Below the pieces are notes generated by a model. That model worked only from the letters and a program-made list of their open reading frames with translations. It was not told the DNA's origin and made no database searches. The position numbers were made by a program, and so were the translations under genes. From Stramonita haemastoma (taxonomy: Eukaryota; Mollusca; Gastropoda; Neogastropoda; Muricidae): 64,000 nt of DNA. Of the stretch, positions 21,800 through 32,950 are shown one piece after another (the stretch's first letter is position 1; each line of letters starts with the position of its first letter). The stretch spans positions 44,469,671-44,533,670 of the forward strand of contig CM060337.1 of assembly GCA_030674155.1 (NCBI GenBank), written 5' to 3'.

Positions 21800-24182
21800 C
21801 ACACACAAATTTTCTGCTCCTTTTCCCCCTTCCACATACAAATAGCAATCAAGGTGCAGATTTCTCAGTCACTATAACCACATGTGAAAGATTTTTAGGG
21901 TGAGCAGAGAGTACCATTATCTTTAATCTGATCTAAATATGGTTGATTGGATTCATGATTAGATCTTAAACATTTTTGCAGAAGTGCATTAAGTGATTTT
22001 TCAACTGATTTTTATTTTTGATACATTTTAAACGTTTTGGGAGCTTGTTCCATAAATCACTACCTGAATATAAGAAGCTTGTTTTGTAAAGATTGTTTCT
22101 GGGTCTGGGAAATGTTGGTAGATGGTTATGCCTGTGTTCATTAATTTTGAATCTGTGAGTGATCTTGGGAGGGGCATTTCCATTGACAACTTTTTGCACA
22201 AATAGAGCTTTATTTCAATAAAGCCTGTTTTGGAAAGTAAGAATATTTGTTTGCTTATAATCATTGATGGTTAGGGAGCTTGATTTTAATAGAAAAAGTT
22301 TTAGTGCTCTTTTGTATAATCGATGAATGAATTTTAAATTAGTTTCACTGCAGTTGTCCCAAAGAGATGAGGCATAGTCAACTATAGGCAAGATATGTCC
22401 ACAAAAAAAGAGTTTGCGTGAATGATCATCTAGAAAGTGTTTTATTTTTTATAACTGACGTACCTTGTTTGTAAGACGTTTTCCTAGTGCCATCACATGG
22501 TCAGTCCAAGTAAGATTTTTGTCAATAATTACACCCAGAATTTTGTGTGAGTCAACTTCTTCAATAATTTTTTGATCTACCAACAGAGGTTGAAATTTAC
22601 TTTTCATTTTTTGCCTCTTTTGTCTTACTAGTACGTACATACTCTTTGTTTTTTGTGCATTTAAGGACATGTGGTTTAAATGAGTCCAAGTAATCAATCT
22701 GTTGATATTGTTTTGAAGTTTTGAGTGTCAGTCTGTGGGGGTCAGTATCACTACAATAGAGGGATGTGTCATCAGCAAACATTTCACAGCTACAATCGAG
22801 AAATCAGGGTAAGTCATTTACATATATTGAGAACAAAAGAGGACCCAATATTGATCCTTGTGGTACTCCCATGTTTAATAGATACTAGTTCTGATGTTTA
22901 TTTGCAGTTACCAGTTACTGTCTGTCTGACAAAAAACTTTTTAAAAGGATTATTTCAGGTGTTAGTTTATATAGGTGAAGTTTACGCACTAGCAAGGAGT
23001 GATTAATTACATCAAATGCTTTTCCAAAATCAACAAAAATTAGACCTGTATACTTATTTTCATTTATGTTGTGTAAGAGACTGTCTGTAAGTTGAGTTAG
23101 AGCTGTGTGACAAGAATAGTTCTTACGGAAGCCTGACTGATCTTCATTTATTAGATTGTTGTTAATAAAGTAGGAATATAAAGATTTTTGGATGTGTTTT
23201 TCGATGGGTTTAGATAAGACAGATAAGATTGAAATTGGTCTGTAATTTGAAGGACAAGAAGAATCTCCAGATTTGTGGACTGGTATGATTTTTGCCTTTT
23301 TAAATATGAGAGGAAAGTTGTTTTTCTCTATGCACAAGTTATATAGATATGTCAGTGTTTCAACTATAATAGGACCAGAAAGTTTCAATATTTGTCCATC
23401 CAGATTGTCAAGCTCACATGTTCTGGAATTGTTTTGGAAAGAGAGGCTTTCCAACACATCTTTGATTGTCATTGGCAGTAATTCGAATGGGAATTTAATT
23501 TCTTTTGATTCAATATATTGTTCTAAGTAATGGATATCATTTTCATTTGACTTATCACATGATATGACTTTAGTAGCAATGTTTGAGATATGGGTGTTCA
23601 ATTCGTCAGCTGTTATGTCTTTAACTGTCTTTTGACTTTTTGATATTGGTATATTACATAAAATATTGATGGCTTTCCATACCTGGCGAGAGTCGGCTTT
23701 GAAAGTAATCACATTTTGATCTGCGTTTAAGTGAAGCTACTTTGTTTCTTTGTATTTTAAATTCCTCTTTTGAACCATGGGTTTTCAAATAGTCTCTTAA
23801 GCGCATTTCAGACTCTACATCTTTTGTTATCCAAGGAGGTTTAATTTTTAACTCTTTTTTTGATGAAGGGGGCATGCCTATCATACACTGAAGTAAATGT
23901 AGTAATCCAGAATTCTGCAGCTTCGTTGGGGTCTCTAATTTGATATATGTCTTGGAATGGCGAGTTTATCAAGTCTGAAAGAAAGTCTTGTTCGTTGAAG
24001 TTATTAAATTTTCTGTAAAAGATGGTTTTATGTCCTACTTTGGGAATTTTTATGCAATTTTTAAACCAAGTAAAACACACAGAATTGTGATCACTGCATC
24101 CACAGGAGGGGGCACATACTTCTGTTATGTTTTGTTTTGAAGTAGTATAGATATGATCTATCAAAGTTCTAGAGTTATCTGT
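21800..24182 (-). mobile_element. LINE pseudogene: endonuclease C-terminus plus reverse transcriptase
   Basis: Read on the - strand from 24164 down, the pieces fall in family order. First, the end of an apurinic-type endonuclease (IDHIYTT, then CSDHNSVCFTW, the conserved Ser-Asp-His region; 23841-24164). Next, a linker (23654-23884). Then a reverse transcriptase block (22915-23712) with NYRPISIL, QSGFRKNYSCHTAL and FVDFGKAFDVINH, which carries the first catalytic Asp. FADDTSLYCSD (near 22775) supplies the catalytic Asp pair. LGVIIDKNLTW (22449-22697) and a C-terminal region with LWNKLP (21966-22199) close it. At least four frame changes and internal stops show it is dead. The 5' end is lost at about 24180, where a SINE-A tail starts. 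The domain set fits the jockey/CR1-like group of non-LTR elements; the exact clade is not decided. Confidence 0.9.
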
Positions 24183-24495
24183 TAGAGTAGGCTATCGTGT
24201 GCTGGTGGGAACAGATGACAAGATTTATAAAACTGCATACACATGGGGACTGGATGTAAAAAAGCACAGGAGCCCTTATTCCATTATCCTCGATATAAAA
24301 GAATAAATAAATAAATAAAATAAAGCACACATGTAAACACCTGTTCTGCTTTAGGAAAGAGTAGGCAATTGTGTGCCAGTGGGAACCAATGACAAATTTT
24401 ACCAAACTGCATACACATGGAGATTCAAAGGAAAAAAGCTCATGACTTATTCCATTATCCTTGATATAAAAGAATAAATAAATGAATAAATAAAT
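24183..24495 (+). mobile_element. two successive SINE-A 3' fragments
   Basis: Copy one (24183-24310) has GTAGGCTATCGTGTGCTGG, GACTGGATGTAAAAAAGCAC and CCTCGATATAAAAG. Copy two (24330-24490) repeats the same order, more diverged. They form a head-to-tail pair, perhaps from insertion into a pre-existing A-rich tail. Confidence 0.8.
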
Positions 24496-24524
24496 AAGGG
24501 CCTCACAGGGTCAGAATTTTTAAA

Positions 24525-25592
24525 AAATATATCAAAAATACTTTATTATCTCTATAACAGAGAAATTCCGGCGGGTTACAAGCCATAAATAAGAACAAAA
24601 ACCACGTAAAAATAAAATCAATATAGCACAACACGGGTTCTGAACATCAGCACACACCCATCACAGTATAAACAGCACCCACAAGTCAGCAATACCTCAG
24701 CCAATTGTAAACCCAACCAAATAAAATCACAAACATTCATGTGTCTTTGATTTTACGTCTGTACACTTAAAGTGATATTAGATGAGGGAAGGACGGGAGG
24801 GGGGGGGGGGGGGGGGGGCAATAAAGAGATGAGGGTTTAAGGGGAAAAAAAGGAAGAAGAAAAGTGTGTTGGTAATTATGTGCATAAGACTGATTACAAA
24901 TCTATATAACTAGAATGTTGCAAAAACATACATGATAGCATAAAAAACGCAAATAATAACAAAAACATCGAACAATACAGAACTTTAAAATCTAAAACTG
25001 TAAGATGAACAATTGCAAACTATATGTAAAGGCTGCTGTGAATAAAGCAAAAAGTACATTGCCACAGTAGGGTGTTATAATTTCACAGTCTTCACAGTTG
25101 TACTTTTTAAAAAAGAGAATACTGGGGACCACATTAGAGACAATGCTATCTCACTCAATAACTTTGGATTGATTAACACCTCTTGCAGAGACTTATCTTG
25201 AAATGGTGGTAGGAACTTTTTTAAACCTTGACAATGATACAAAACATGAACATTGGAAAGTTTTTCACCACATACACATTTTATATTTTTGGCAAATTTT
25301 GCTCGAAATGCATTTAATTTCAATCTGTGGATTAGAGAAATAATATTTCTAGTACTGGATTTTTGAAGGCCGTACTGAATACAAAGGACATTCTCAATAT
25401 CAAGAACTGAACAAGTATGCTAGGGATAGCCAGCCTCTTCATGTTTCCTTTTTTACATGTTTCCAGCAAACATTTTGAAGCAAAGCATAACCTTCATGAA
25501 GAGAAAGAGGAATGTCTAAAACATTTGAATCGCTAGAATGTTTTGCTGCCTTTTTGGCTGCTTTGTCAACCTTTCAAACATTATAAACAAAC
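24525..25592 (-). mobile_element. 3' end of an RNase H-bearing LINE
   Basis: On the - strand, about 25580-25450 reads VDKAAKKAA, the C-terminal helix typical of an RNase H domain in non-LTR polyproteins. Then 25075-25323 reads KCVCGEKLSNVHVLYHC, a Cys/His cluster as found after RNase H in these elements, and ends KTVKL before a stop. An AT-rich 3' UTR follows, and a terminal block (GGCTTGTAACCCGCCGGAAT, then ATAATAAAGTAT in element sense) reaches about 24525. Solo copies of that block are at 28330-28590 and 50330-50560. A stop and a frame break between 25323 and 25450 indicate a dead copy. Poly-G at 24798-24817 has expanded inside the UTR. Confidence 0.75.
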
Positions 25593-25639
25593 ATTCGTGT
25601 AGGCACCACTATGCCCACACACTCACACATGGCTCGCGT

Positions 25640-25955
25640 ATATACATACATGCACACATACACACACAATATTAAAAACATTCGCACATGTGCACACGCA
25701 TTTTAAGACATAAACCAAATTGTTATAACATATTGTATGATAAGACAAATACCAATTAAATTTGTACGCTATTCTATTAAAATATTGAACACAGTCTTAA
25801 AACACATGCACGCACGCACGCACGCACGCACACACACATAAACCACACTGTTATAACATGTTGTATGATAAAAACAAATATGAATGATTTTTTTTTTTTT
25901 TTATGAATATTTTGTCCATTAAAATATTGAGCGCAGTTTAGAATGATAAAAGGTA
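25640..25955 (+). repeat. dispersed repeat R1, copies 2 and 3 in tandem
   Basis: Copy 2: TTGTTATAACATATTGTATG and ATTCTATTAAAATATTGAAC (25725-25800). Copy 3: CTGTTATAACATGTTGTATG and CCATTAAAATATTGAGC (25850-25945). Each is preceded by a CA- or CACG-rich tract, so the unit is probably about 130-150 bases including the microsatellite. Confidence 0.65.
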
Positions 25956-26072
25956 GCCATTCCTACACTTCAAAAATCCCTTTTTTTACCTGAGCACTAA
26001 ATCTCACTCTCTCCCCCCCTCCCCCCCCTCTCTCTCTCTCTTTCTCTCTCCGGCTTGTTGTCTTACTATGGG

Positions 26073-26335
26073 TCAGTTCAGACTTATTGTCATGTACTTA
26101 TTCATTAAGCAGCATAATTGAGGTGGGAAAAAACTGTTTGTATAGTGCAGAGTCTTAGACTTGGGCACTCTGTAGCGCTTTTGAGATGGGAGAAGTTCAA
26201 ATTGTTTTGCTAGCACATGGGTACCGTCAGTTACAATCTGTCTGGCTCTGTCTCTCACACAGCATTCATACAAATCATTCAGTTTCATTTGCTCATCACA
26301 GCCCACAATTTTGCCACATCTGGTCACAATCTCTT
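26073..26335 (-). mobile_element. LINE reverse-transcriptase C-terminal fragment
   Basis: The - strand frame reads ARQIVTDGTHVLAKQFELLP and then RYRVPKSKTLHYTNSFFP. This pattern (a 'His-Val-Leu ... Phe-x-Leu-Leu-Pro-Ser ... Arg-Tyr-Arg-Val-Pro ... Ser-Phe-Phe-Pro' series) is typical of the last 80-100 residues of L2/Rex-like LINE proteins. It is open for 84 codons with no catalytic part left. The upstream side (higher coordinate) is cut by an oppositely oriented 3'-tail repeat at 26341. Confidence 0.65.
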
Positions 26336-26340
26336 CAATT

Positions 26341-26475
26341 TATTTGAACAAATATGAAATGTAGCTATCTTGTGTCTTTTGATTATGATTCGTATCGATA
26401 TGCCTTTCAGTATTGTCATTGCCCTTCAGGGATGATTAAAGTGTTTTTTAATTGACTTATTTTCAAAAATAAACA
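26341..26475 (+). mobile_element. LINE 3'-tail repeat T2, copy 1
   Basis: ATGAAATGTAGCTATCTTG, CCTTTCAGTATTGTCATTG and CCCTTCAGGGATGATTAAAG followed by T-rich TTGAC-like sequence. The near-identical block at 48420-48560 ends in a (TTGAC)n tail. It resembles the 3' UTR end of a non-LTR element. Confidence 0.65.
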
Positions 26476-26556
26476 ACCACTACCACTCAAAAAAAAACCA
26501 CAAACAAAAAAAATCCCCACCAAAACAAATTCACACAGGGTACTAACATTTGGCTA

Positions 26557-26756
<200 letters not shown>

Positions 26757-26899
26757 CTTATCCCTCTTTCTCTATTCCTACATTGCCCCTTATCAGTCAC
26801 ACTGGCAAAATTCTGATCCTCCTCAAACGGAATTAAAATCAAAGTGGAAGAAGAAGAGTTCCCAGACTGCCAGGCAGGTTAAAGAACAAACAGCAGAAC

Positions 26900-27195
26900 A
26901 ACAGACACGTTGTTTGTATTACAAATACTTAGAGAAAATCAGGAACACTGAGCAAAAAGCCTACGACTGTTGCAGATTACAGCAAGGCATTGGACTGTTT
27001 CCTACACAACCACTTGTTCACAGGCCTGTCAGATGTGGGCTTTTCAGACCTCACTCTTAGAATCTCTCTACCAACACCAGCAACAATGGGCTTTTCCAGA
27101 CATCAGATCTCACTCTTAGCATCTCTCTACCAACACCAGCAACAATGGCTTTTCCAGACATCAGATCTCACTCTTAGCAGCTCTTTACCAACGCC
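26900..27195 (+). mobile_element. LINE RT motif fragment with local tandem duplication
   Basis: Around 26962-27020 the frame reads DYSKALDCFLHNHLF. It resembles the reverse transcriptase motif with the first catalytic Asp (usually DFSKAFD), although the normal Phe is Leu. Right after it, a unit of about 59 bases (CAACACCAGCAACAATGG, then TCAGATCTCACTCTTAGC) is present about 2.5 times at 27060-27190. A short remnant disrupted by duplication. Confidence 0.5.
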
Positions 27196-27315
27196 CACAA
27201 TCAAATGAAGGAAGAGCACTGAGACTGAAAATAACAGGTCTCTACAAGCAACTTCTGTGTGAAAATGACAGACAAAAGAACTAATGACAGAGTATTTATT
27301 ATTATCATTATTATA

Positions 27316-27664
27316 TATTCTGTTATATTGAGGATATTGGAATAAGCATTCATGTACTTTTTTTTTTTTTTTACAGCAAGTCCCCATGTGTATGCAGTTT
27401 TGTAAATCTTGTCAACTATTCCCACTGGCACGCAATGACCTACTCTTACGAAAAGCAGGACAGGATTTAATGTGTGCTCAAGATGTTCTGCATGCATTCA
27501 TACACGGGCCCTCTGTTTATAGTTTCATTTGAAGGACTTTTGGGGAGAGTAGAGTCAGCACTAATGTTAACTCCAGGGGAAAAATCTCCTCAAACGGGAA
27601 TCGAACCCGGGCTGTCAAATTGCGATCGCAATGTTCTGACCACTAGGCTATCCCGTCCCGTAAT
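27316..27664 (-). mobile_element. SINE-A, near full-length, reverse
   Basis: Tail at 27316 (TATATTGAGGATATTGG), complete core, perfect reverse B box GGAATCGAACC (27597-27607) and reverse A box CCACTAGGCTA (27640-27650), ending TCCCGTCCCG. About 345 bases. The intact promoter boxes suggest this copy is younger than most. Confidence 0.93.
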
Positions 27665-28103
27665 CTTGCCGGGATCTTGCAACAATAACATCAGATCAAG
27701 AATAGGGACCGCCAAGCAAAAAACAAAAAAAAAAACAAGGGAAAAATCTGGACTGAACAACACATGGAAAGACAGCAGAGGCATACATGTGAAAGCTGAA
27801 GATAAGAATTTTACACCGTTTCATTTACGTGGTGTCATATAGAGATGTAAAGCCTGGTCTATGAAGAAAGATGTCAAGAAGAAGAAGAAGAAGATCTTTG
27901 ATTTACATAGCGCTGAATCTTTTAGAGCATCTTGTAAATGCATCTGAAAATAATGGGGCTCTACAAGCGACTTCTCAGTGTGAAAATGACAGACAAAAGA
28001 ACGTATCTACTTAAAAAATAAAGTATCATATGGACATCTTATCAACTGATAGCGCTGTTAGTGAATGACATGTAACCATTTGTGCATTGGCATACAATTA
28101 TGC

Positions 28104-28206
28104 CTGCAGTGTGTGTGTGTGTGTGTGTGGTGTGTGTGTGTGTGTGCAGTGTGTGCAGTGTGTGTGTGAGTGTGCAGTGTGTGTGTGTGTGAGTGTGCAG
28201 TGTGTG

Positions 28207-28286
<80 letters not shown>
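28104..28286. repeat. (GT)n with TGTGTGCAG variants
   Basis: GT tract with interspersed CAGTGTGTG units in its first half and a pure GT run of about 35 units in its second half (28213-28283). Confidence 0.95.
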
Positions 28287-28287
<1 letters not shown>

Positions 28288-28329
28288 TGTCTCTGTGTGT
28301 TTGTGTCTGTGTGCGTGCGTATCTTTTTT

Positions 28330-28592
28330 TAATAATTGAATCTTACTGTTTTGGGTGATAAATGTTTCTATCTTTTTTATGTACATATGGCTTGTGACCA
28401 TGCAAATTCCTCTTTGATAAAGTCCTGGTATTCGTATGGGTACTGTCTTGTGTGTGCGAGGTGATGGTTGCATACTGTGCTGTATTATTCTGTGATAAAC
28501 GTTTTTCTTTCCTATTTCCTTTTTTATGTACAGCTTGTAACCCACATGAATTTCTTTATTTGTGAGATAATAAATCTTTGAATTCTGAACTG
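28330..28592 (+). mobile_element. LINE 3'-tail repeat T1, two tandem copies
   Basis: Copy one (about 28340-28440): GTTTCTATCTTTTTTATGTA, GGCTTGTGACCATGCAAATT and TTTGATAAAG. Copy two (28440-28590): TTTTTTATGTACAGCTTGTA, CCCACATGAATTTC and GAGATAATAAATCTTTGAAT. Both match, in sense, the 3' end of the RNase H LINE at 24525-24640. Confidence 0.65.
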
Positions 28593-28865
28593 ATGACAGA
28601 GCGTTAATTAAAAGGCATCTGCTGTTTTATCCCCCATGTCCCTCTTTCCCTATTCCAACAAACTTCAACATGTAGCCTTCCCTTCCTAACATCCATTTTC
28701 CAAAAATGCTGCCCCCTCCTCCCTCCCTCAAACCCCAGAAAAAAAATGGGTGACCACTGTTGTCAGCTTGTACCAAGGTATCTACCTGCCTTTGCGTCCA
28801 CATGAGGGGCCAGGATTAAGAAACAAGGTTAGTGTTAGGTTAGGGTTGATGTTAGCATTAACAAT
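28593..28865. other. intergenic, no gene recognised
   Basis: Unique-looking, C-rich in part, with no coding signal. Confidence 0.45.
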
Positions 28866-28935
28866 CAGCATGCATTGGGGTAGGGGGTAGCATGCATTGG
28901 GGTAGGGGGTAGCATGCATTGGGGTAGGGGCTGTT
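28866..28935. repeat. 22-bp minisatellite, three copies
   Basis: Three near-identical copies of AGCATGCATTGGGGTAGGGG with two extra bases per unit. Confidence 0.9.
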
Positions 28936-29319
28936 GGTCGGTCAGTCAGCCTGAATGCATGTGGACACAACAGCAGGTAAACACAATGGTACGTAGCTGT
29001 AGACACAGTGGTATGGAGCGTTATTTAAATCATAATTTACCAATCCTACCAGCTTAGGCTGCTATCTGGATTTTTTTAGACAAATTTCATTTCTGCTATC
29101 AGCAGAGTGGTTTGCTTCCTACATTATTATTTTAAACAAGTTCTGTTCAATTTTGAAAAATATTTAACCCAAAATAAAAACAGGAAAATAAATGGTCAAG
29201 TCCAGAATAAACATGAGAAAACTGCTCTTTCCACTGGCCTTCCCCTTTTTTCTTGTATTTCTAGTAACCTAACAGCACTAGATAAGGCTCAGAGGATAAC
29301 AATCCCCCCACTGTATGTC

Positions 29320-30420
29320 TTGGTGACACACCTATTTGCAATCTGCAGTTTGCTGATGACACTGATCTCCTTGAAAGCAGTAACAACAAACTCTTAAGAA
29401 CTTATATGCAAGCTAGAAGAATAAGCTAACCCTTATGGTATTATATGCAAGACAGAATGAGCTAACCCTTATGGTATTATATGCAAGACAGAATGAGCTA
29501 ACCCTTATGGTATTATATGCAAGCTAGAAGATTGATCTAACCCTTATGGTATTATATGCAAGACGGAATGAGCTAACCCTTATGGTATTATGTGCAAGAC
29601 GGAATGAGCTAACCCTTATGGTATTATATGCAAGACGGAATGGGCTAACCCTTATGGTATTATGTGCAAGACGGAATGAGCTAACCCTTATGGTATTATA
29701 TGCAAGACGGAATGAGCTAACCCTTATGGTATTATATGCAAGCTAGAAGATTGATCTAACCCTTATGGTATTATATGCAAGACAAGACTGAGCTAACCCT
29801 TATGGTATTATATGCAAGACAGAATGAGCTAACCCTTATGGTATTATATGCAAGACGGAATGGGCTAACCCTTATGGTATTATTTGCAAGACAGAATGAG
29901 CTAACCCTTATGGTATTATATGCAAGACAGAATGAGCTAACCCTTATGGTATTATATGCAAGACAGAATGAGCTAACCTTTATGGTATTATATGCAAGAC
30001 AGAATGAGCTAACCCTTATGGTATTATATTTAATTATTATATGTAAGACAGAATGAGCTAACCCTTATGGTAGCATATGCAAACTAGGAGAATGAGCTAA
30101 CACAAACGGTAAAGAGATCAGTGCAAAGAAGAGCAAGGTTGACAGTACCAATGACGCATTATTGAGCATTATCACGAGTGGTCCAACAACTTAAAGAAAC
30201 AGATTCATTCAATTATCTTGGCTCCACACTGACCAAAGATGGCCCCTCTCTAGCTGAACTGAAGATCAGACAAGCCCTTGCAACCTCAGCATTCAGAAAA
30301 ACAGGCAGACCTGTCTCCAGAAAACTTAATTGTTTTAAGCACTCATCTCATCCATACTGCTGTACCAGGGTGAAAGCTGGACCTTAACTATAAAAATGGG
30401 AAATAAGATTCCATCCTTTA
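29320..30420 (+). mobile_element. LINE RT fragment split by a minisatellite
   Basis: Left part: 29350-29403 reads NLQFADDTDLLESSNNKLL, the reverse transcriptase motif with the catalytic Asp pair. Right part: 30108-30260 reads EISAKKSKVDSTNDALLS, then LKETDSFNYLGSTLTKDG. This matches the 'Lys-Ser-Lys ... Phe-x-Tyr-Leu-Gly-Ser' stretch that normally lies about 40-60 residues after FADD in RTE-like LINEs. Between them lie about 700 bases of the 36-bp minisatellite. A weaker extension (QALATSAFRKTGR) runs to about 30300. No full ORF survives. Confidence 0.75.
29405..30105. repeat. 36-bp minisatellite, about 19 copies, inside a LINE ORF
   Basis: The unit begins GAGCTAACCCTTATGGTATT and ends GCAAGACAGAAT, 36 bases in all, so it keeps frame. 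Variants GACGGAAT and GACAGAAT alternate in blocks, and AAGCTAGAAGATTGATC variants occur twice (about 29521 and 29741), a hint of higher-order duplication. Frame translations repeat a 12-residue unit (MVLYARRNELTL), which creates the 66- and 93-codon open frames. Not a gene. Confidence 0.93.
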
Positions 30421-30815
30421 AAAAAAAACAGATAACCCCAAAGGCTTCTACACATCTCCTGTCAGGACCACCGAACCAATGAGTCAGCGAGGCAAAAAGT
30501 TCTTCTTGTTGTTTTTGTTGTTGTTGTGCGTTCCCCAGCTTAACACTCTAGAGGTCAGCCAGAACATGCCACACTCTGACTCACTCATCCATCCCACCTG
30601 GGAATCACTGCAAGATTGGAAACTGCAACACTGAACAAGAATTTTTGCATGTATGACCGTTTTCTTGCTGTATAGGCAGCCATACTCCTGACTTCAGAGG
30701 ATTTTTTTTATCTCCTTTAAAGGAGAGTACAGGTTGTTATGTTCAGAGCTTGTCATGGCTGAAAAAAATCTCAACACAGCATCTTTTTCCTTTTTCTTAA
30801 ACACACCCTTCCCCC
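30421..30815. other. intergenic, no gene recognised
   Basis: Possibly degraded LINE 3' sequence after 30420. No motif that can be named. Confidence 0.45.
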
Positions 30816-31012
30816 GAATAAAACTATAAATTGAGGTGCTGTGTGCGAATACGAGCAGCAGAATACCTTGCCAACACATTGAAAACCTGTTCCACTTTTC
30901 CAAAGAATAGGCCATTGTTTGCCATGGAAACACATGACAAAATTGACAAAACTCATATACACGAAAAAGTATGTGAGAGCATATTTCACTGTCCTCAACA
31001 ACAAAAGAACCT
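30816..31012 (+). mobile_element. SINE-A, degenerate, core to tail
   Basis: CGAATAAAACTATAAATTGA, GGTGCTGTGTGCGAATACG, ACCTGTTCCACTTTTCC and AATAGGCCATTGTTTGCC follow the SINE-A core with many substitutions, so this is an old copy. Confidence 0.7.
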
Positions 31013-31109
31013 CACCCCTTCCCCCCCCCCCCCCCCCCAAGAAAAACCCCACCCCTTCTCCTTGAATACCTCTCCTATAAAATTGAATGTTATCTTCCTT
31101 CTTCCAAAT

Positions 31110-31110
31110 A

Positions 31111-31177
<67 letters not shown>

Positions 31178-31197
31178 CAAACACACACAGACTCTCA

Positions 31198-31271
<74 letters not shown>

Positions 31272-31334
31272 CACACAGAGACTCACACACACAACAACAC
31301 ACACACACACAACCACACACACACTCATGCGCGT
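31110..31334. repeat. (CA)n microsatellite cluster
   Basis: Several CA tracts broken by CTCTCAAACA, GACTCTCACT, CAAACA and CAACA interruptions. Confidence 0.95.
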
Positions 31335-31336
31335 TT

Positions 31337-31680
31337 AAGGGACGGGATAGTTTGGTGGTTTGAGCTTTGTGCATGCAATCAGCTGACCTGGGTTCAAATC
31401 CTACTCAAGGCAATTTTTTTCCACTTCAGTTAACCTCCGTGCTGACTCCACTCCCCATAAAAGTCCTTCAGACAATACTGCAAACTAAGGTCCTGTGTGC
31501 GAACGCAGGCAGAACATCTTGCACATATTAAGTAAAAACATGTTCAGCTTTTTGAGAGAGTAGGCCATTGTGTGCCAGTGGGAACGGATGACAAATTTGA
31601 CATAACTGCATGCACACAGGGACTTGATGTAAAAAAGCATACAAGTGCTTACTCCATTGTTTTGTAAATAAAAATTTTTG
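31337..31680 (+). mobile_element. SINE-A, full-length but diverged
   Basis: Head GGGACGGGATAGTTTGGTGG (A box degraded) and GGGTTCAAATCC (B box variant near 31390-31401). Core with TCCTTCAGACAATACTGCAA and GTAGGCCATTGTGTGCC, and tail up to TTTGTAAATAAAAAT. Older than the 5688 copy. Confidence 0.85.
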
Positions 31681-32210
31681 AAGACACACATACACGCACA
31701 TCCCTTGCACATAACCCTACTAACAGTGAGACAGAACTTGTCAAACTTAAACAAAAAACTCACTGATAAATATATATATAGATATAGATGCATTCACCTG
31801 ACTGGAAAAGCAAGCCTATCAATCCGTCTTCAATCATGTCATGTTGCTTTAAGCCTGTCTTGCTTCAAGAACAGTTGTAAAAATACCTTTTGGGACCAAA
31901 AACATTCTCCAGCTTTTAACTCTGAAGCAAAACAAAGATTGAGAACCCTGATCAAATTCTGAAAATTATAAACAATCTACAGTTTGAGGTAAAATGACTA
32001 CCTTTTCATCTTTAAAAAAAAAAAATCACAATTTATTGAGTACCCTGCAAGCATGGAGAAGCTTTTCCAGTCAAGAGATTTTCTTAAAATATCAACCAAT
32101 TCCATTCATTTACACCAAAAATCTTAAAAGCATACTGAAAAAGCATCAATAATTATCACCAGCTCCACACAACCAGAGCATTTCTCTCATGATTATTTGA
32201 TCTAAGGAGG
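31681..32210. other. intergenic, no gene recognised
   Basis: AT-rich sequence; open frames are short and without family features. Confidence 0.5.
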
Positions 32211-32211
32211 A

Positions 32212-32425
32212 GGGTGGCAGGATGGTAAAGACGTTTGCCTGCCAACAAGAAAACAGTGAGGTTCAAGGTTTGATTCCCTGCCTTGTCCTTTCTTCTCAGT
32301 TTGATGAAAGAAATCAAACTAAATGGCAAAGTGCTGTTGGGGGGGGGAGAGACTGAAATGAGCAGCTTGGGAACAACAGTACAGGGGCATCATAGAAGAT
32401 GAGGCAGCAAAAAAAATTTTTTTAA
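32212..32425 (+). mobile_element. SINE-C, tRNA-headed, 5' part
   Basis: GGGTGGCAGGATGGTAAAGA with GTTTGCCTGCC gives an A-box-like head, and AGGTTTGATTCC (about 32268-32279) gives a B box. The reverse copy at 54600-54790 has the matching CAGCAGGCAAATATCTGAAC and CTGCCACCCTCC. The 3' part here is uncertain. Confidence 0.6.
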
Positions 32426-32434
32426 GAGCAGCGC

Positions 32435-32500
32435 AACCCTTTTTTTTTTTTCTTTTCCCGTCTGCAACTGGATTTGTTTCCCCGTTATCTCATTCAGTTT
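32435..32500 (-). mobile_element. SINE-B internal fragment
   Basis: TTTTTCTTTTCCCGTCTGCA followed by ACTGGATTTGTTTCCC corresponds to the middle of reverse SINE-B copies (for example 34800-34840). Confidence 0.5.
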
Positions 32501-32729
32501 CAGTGGCTCCAGTAACTTTCAACTTCAGGTTCAAAACCAACACCTCCTAATACTTTCAAGTACCTAACACGGTCCATCTGAGGAAAAAAAAAACAACCAA
32601 CAACATAAAATGACACCATACCTATAATCCTTTCCCTCCTTCAGGCTTCAGGAGTGATGCGGATGATGATGTAGCACGGCTCTGTGTGAAGGTGTTCAGT
32701 TTCTGTACACACCCCTCACCGTTTTCCCA

Positions 32730-32845
32730 GGTTTTACACATTTCACTTTGCGAGTGGTGAAATCACCTTGTTCTACAAAGCACTGGAGGTTTTACATGTT
32801 TCACTTTGTGAGTGGTGAAATCACCTTGTTCTACAAAGCACTGAA
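32730..32845. repeat. 58-bp tandem duplication
   Basis: Two copies (32730-32787 and 32788-32845) of a unit starting GGTTTTACACATTTCACTTT and containing GTGGTGAAATCACC. They differ at only a few positions, so the duplication is recent. The - strand frame across it is open (32763-32948) but has no recognised family. Confidence 0.85.
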
Positions 32846-32950
32846 GATTTTGCACTAGAATGTGTTGGGAACATTCTTGGTGATTGCAGGCGTCCACATC
32901 AATGAAACGTCCTTGGTGATGATGACCCAAAGCGTCCTCCTGATGCACAC

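Noticed and set aside
29546..30056. Repeat protein of 12-residue units
   Set aside because: Translation of the 36-bp minisatellite, whose length happens to be a multiple of three; flanks are LINE sequence.
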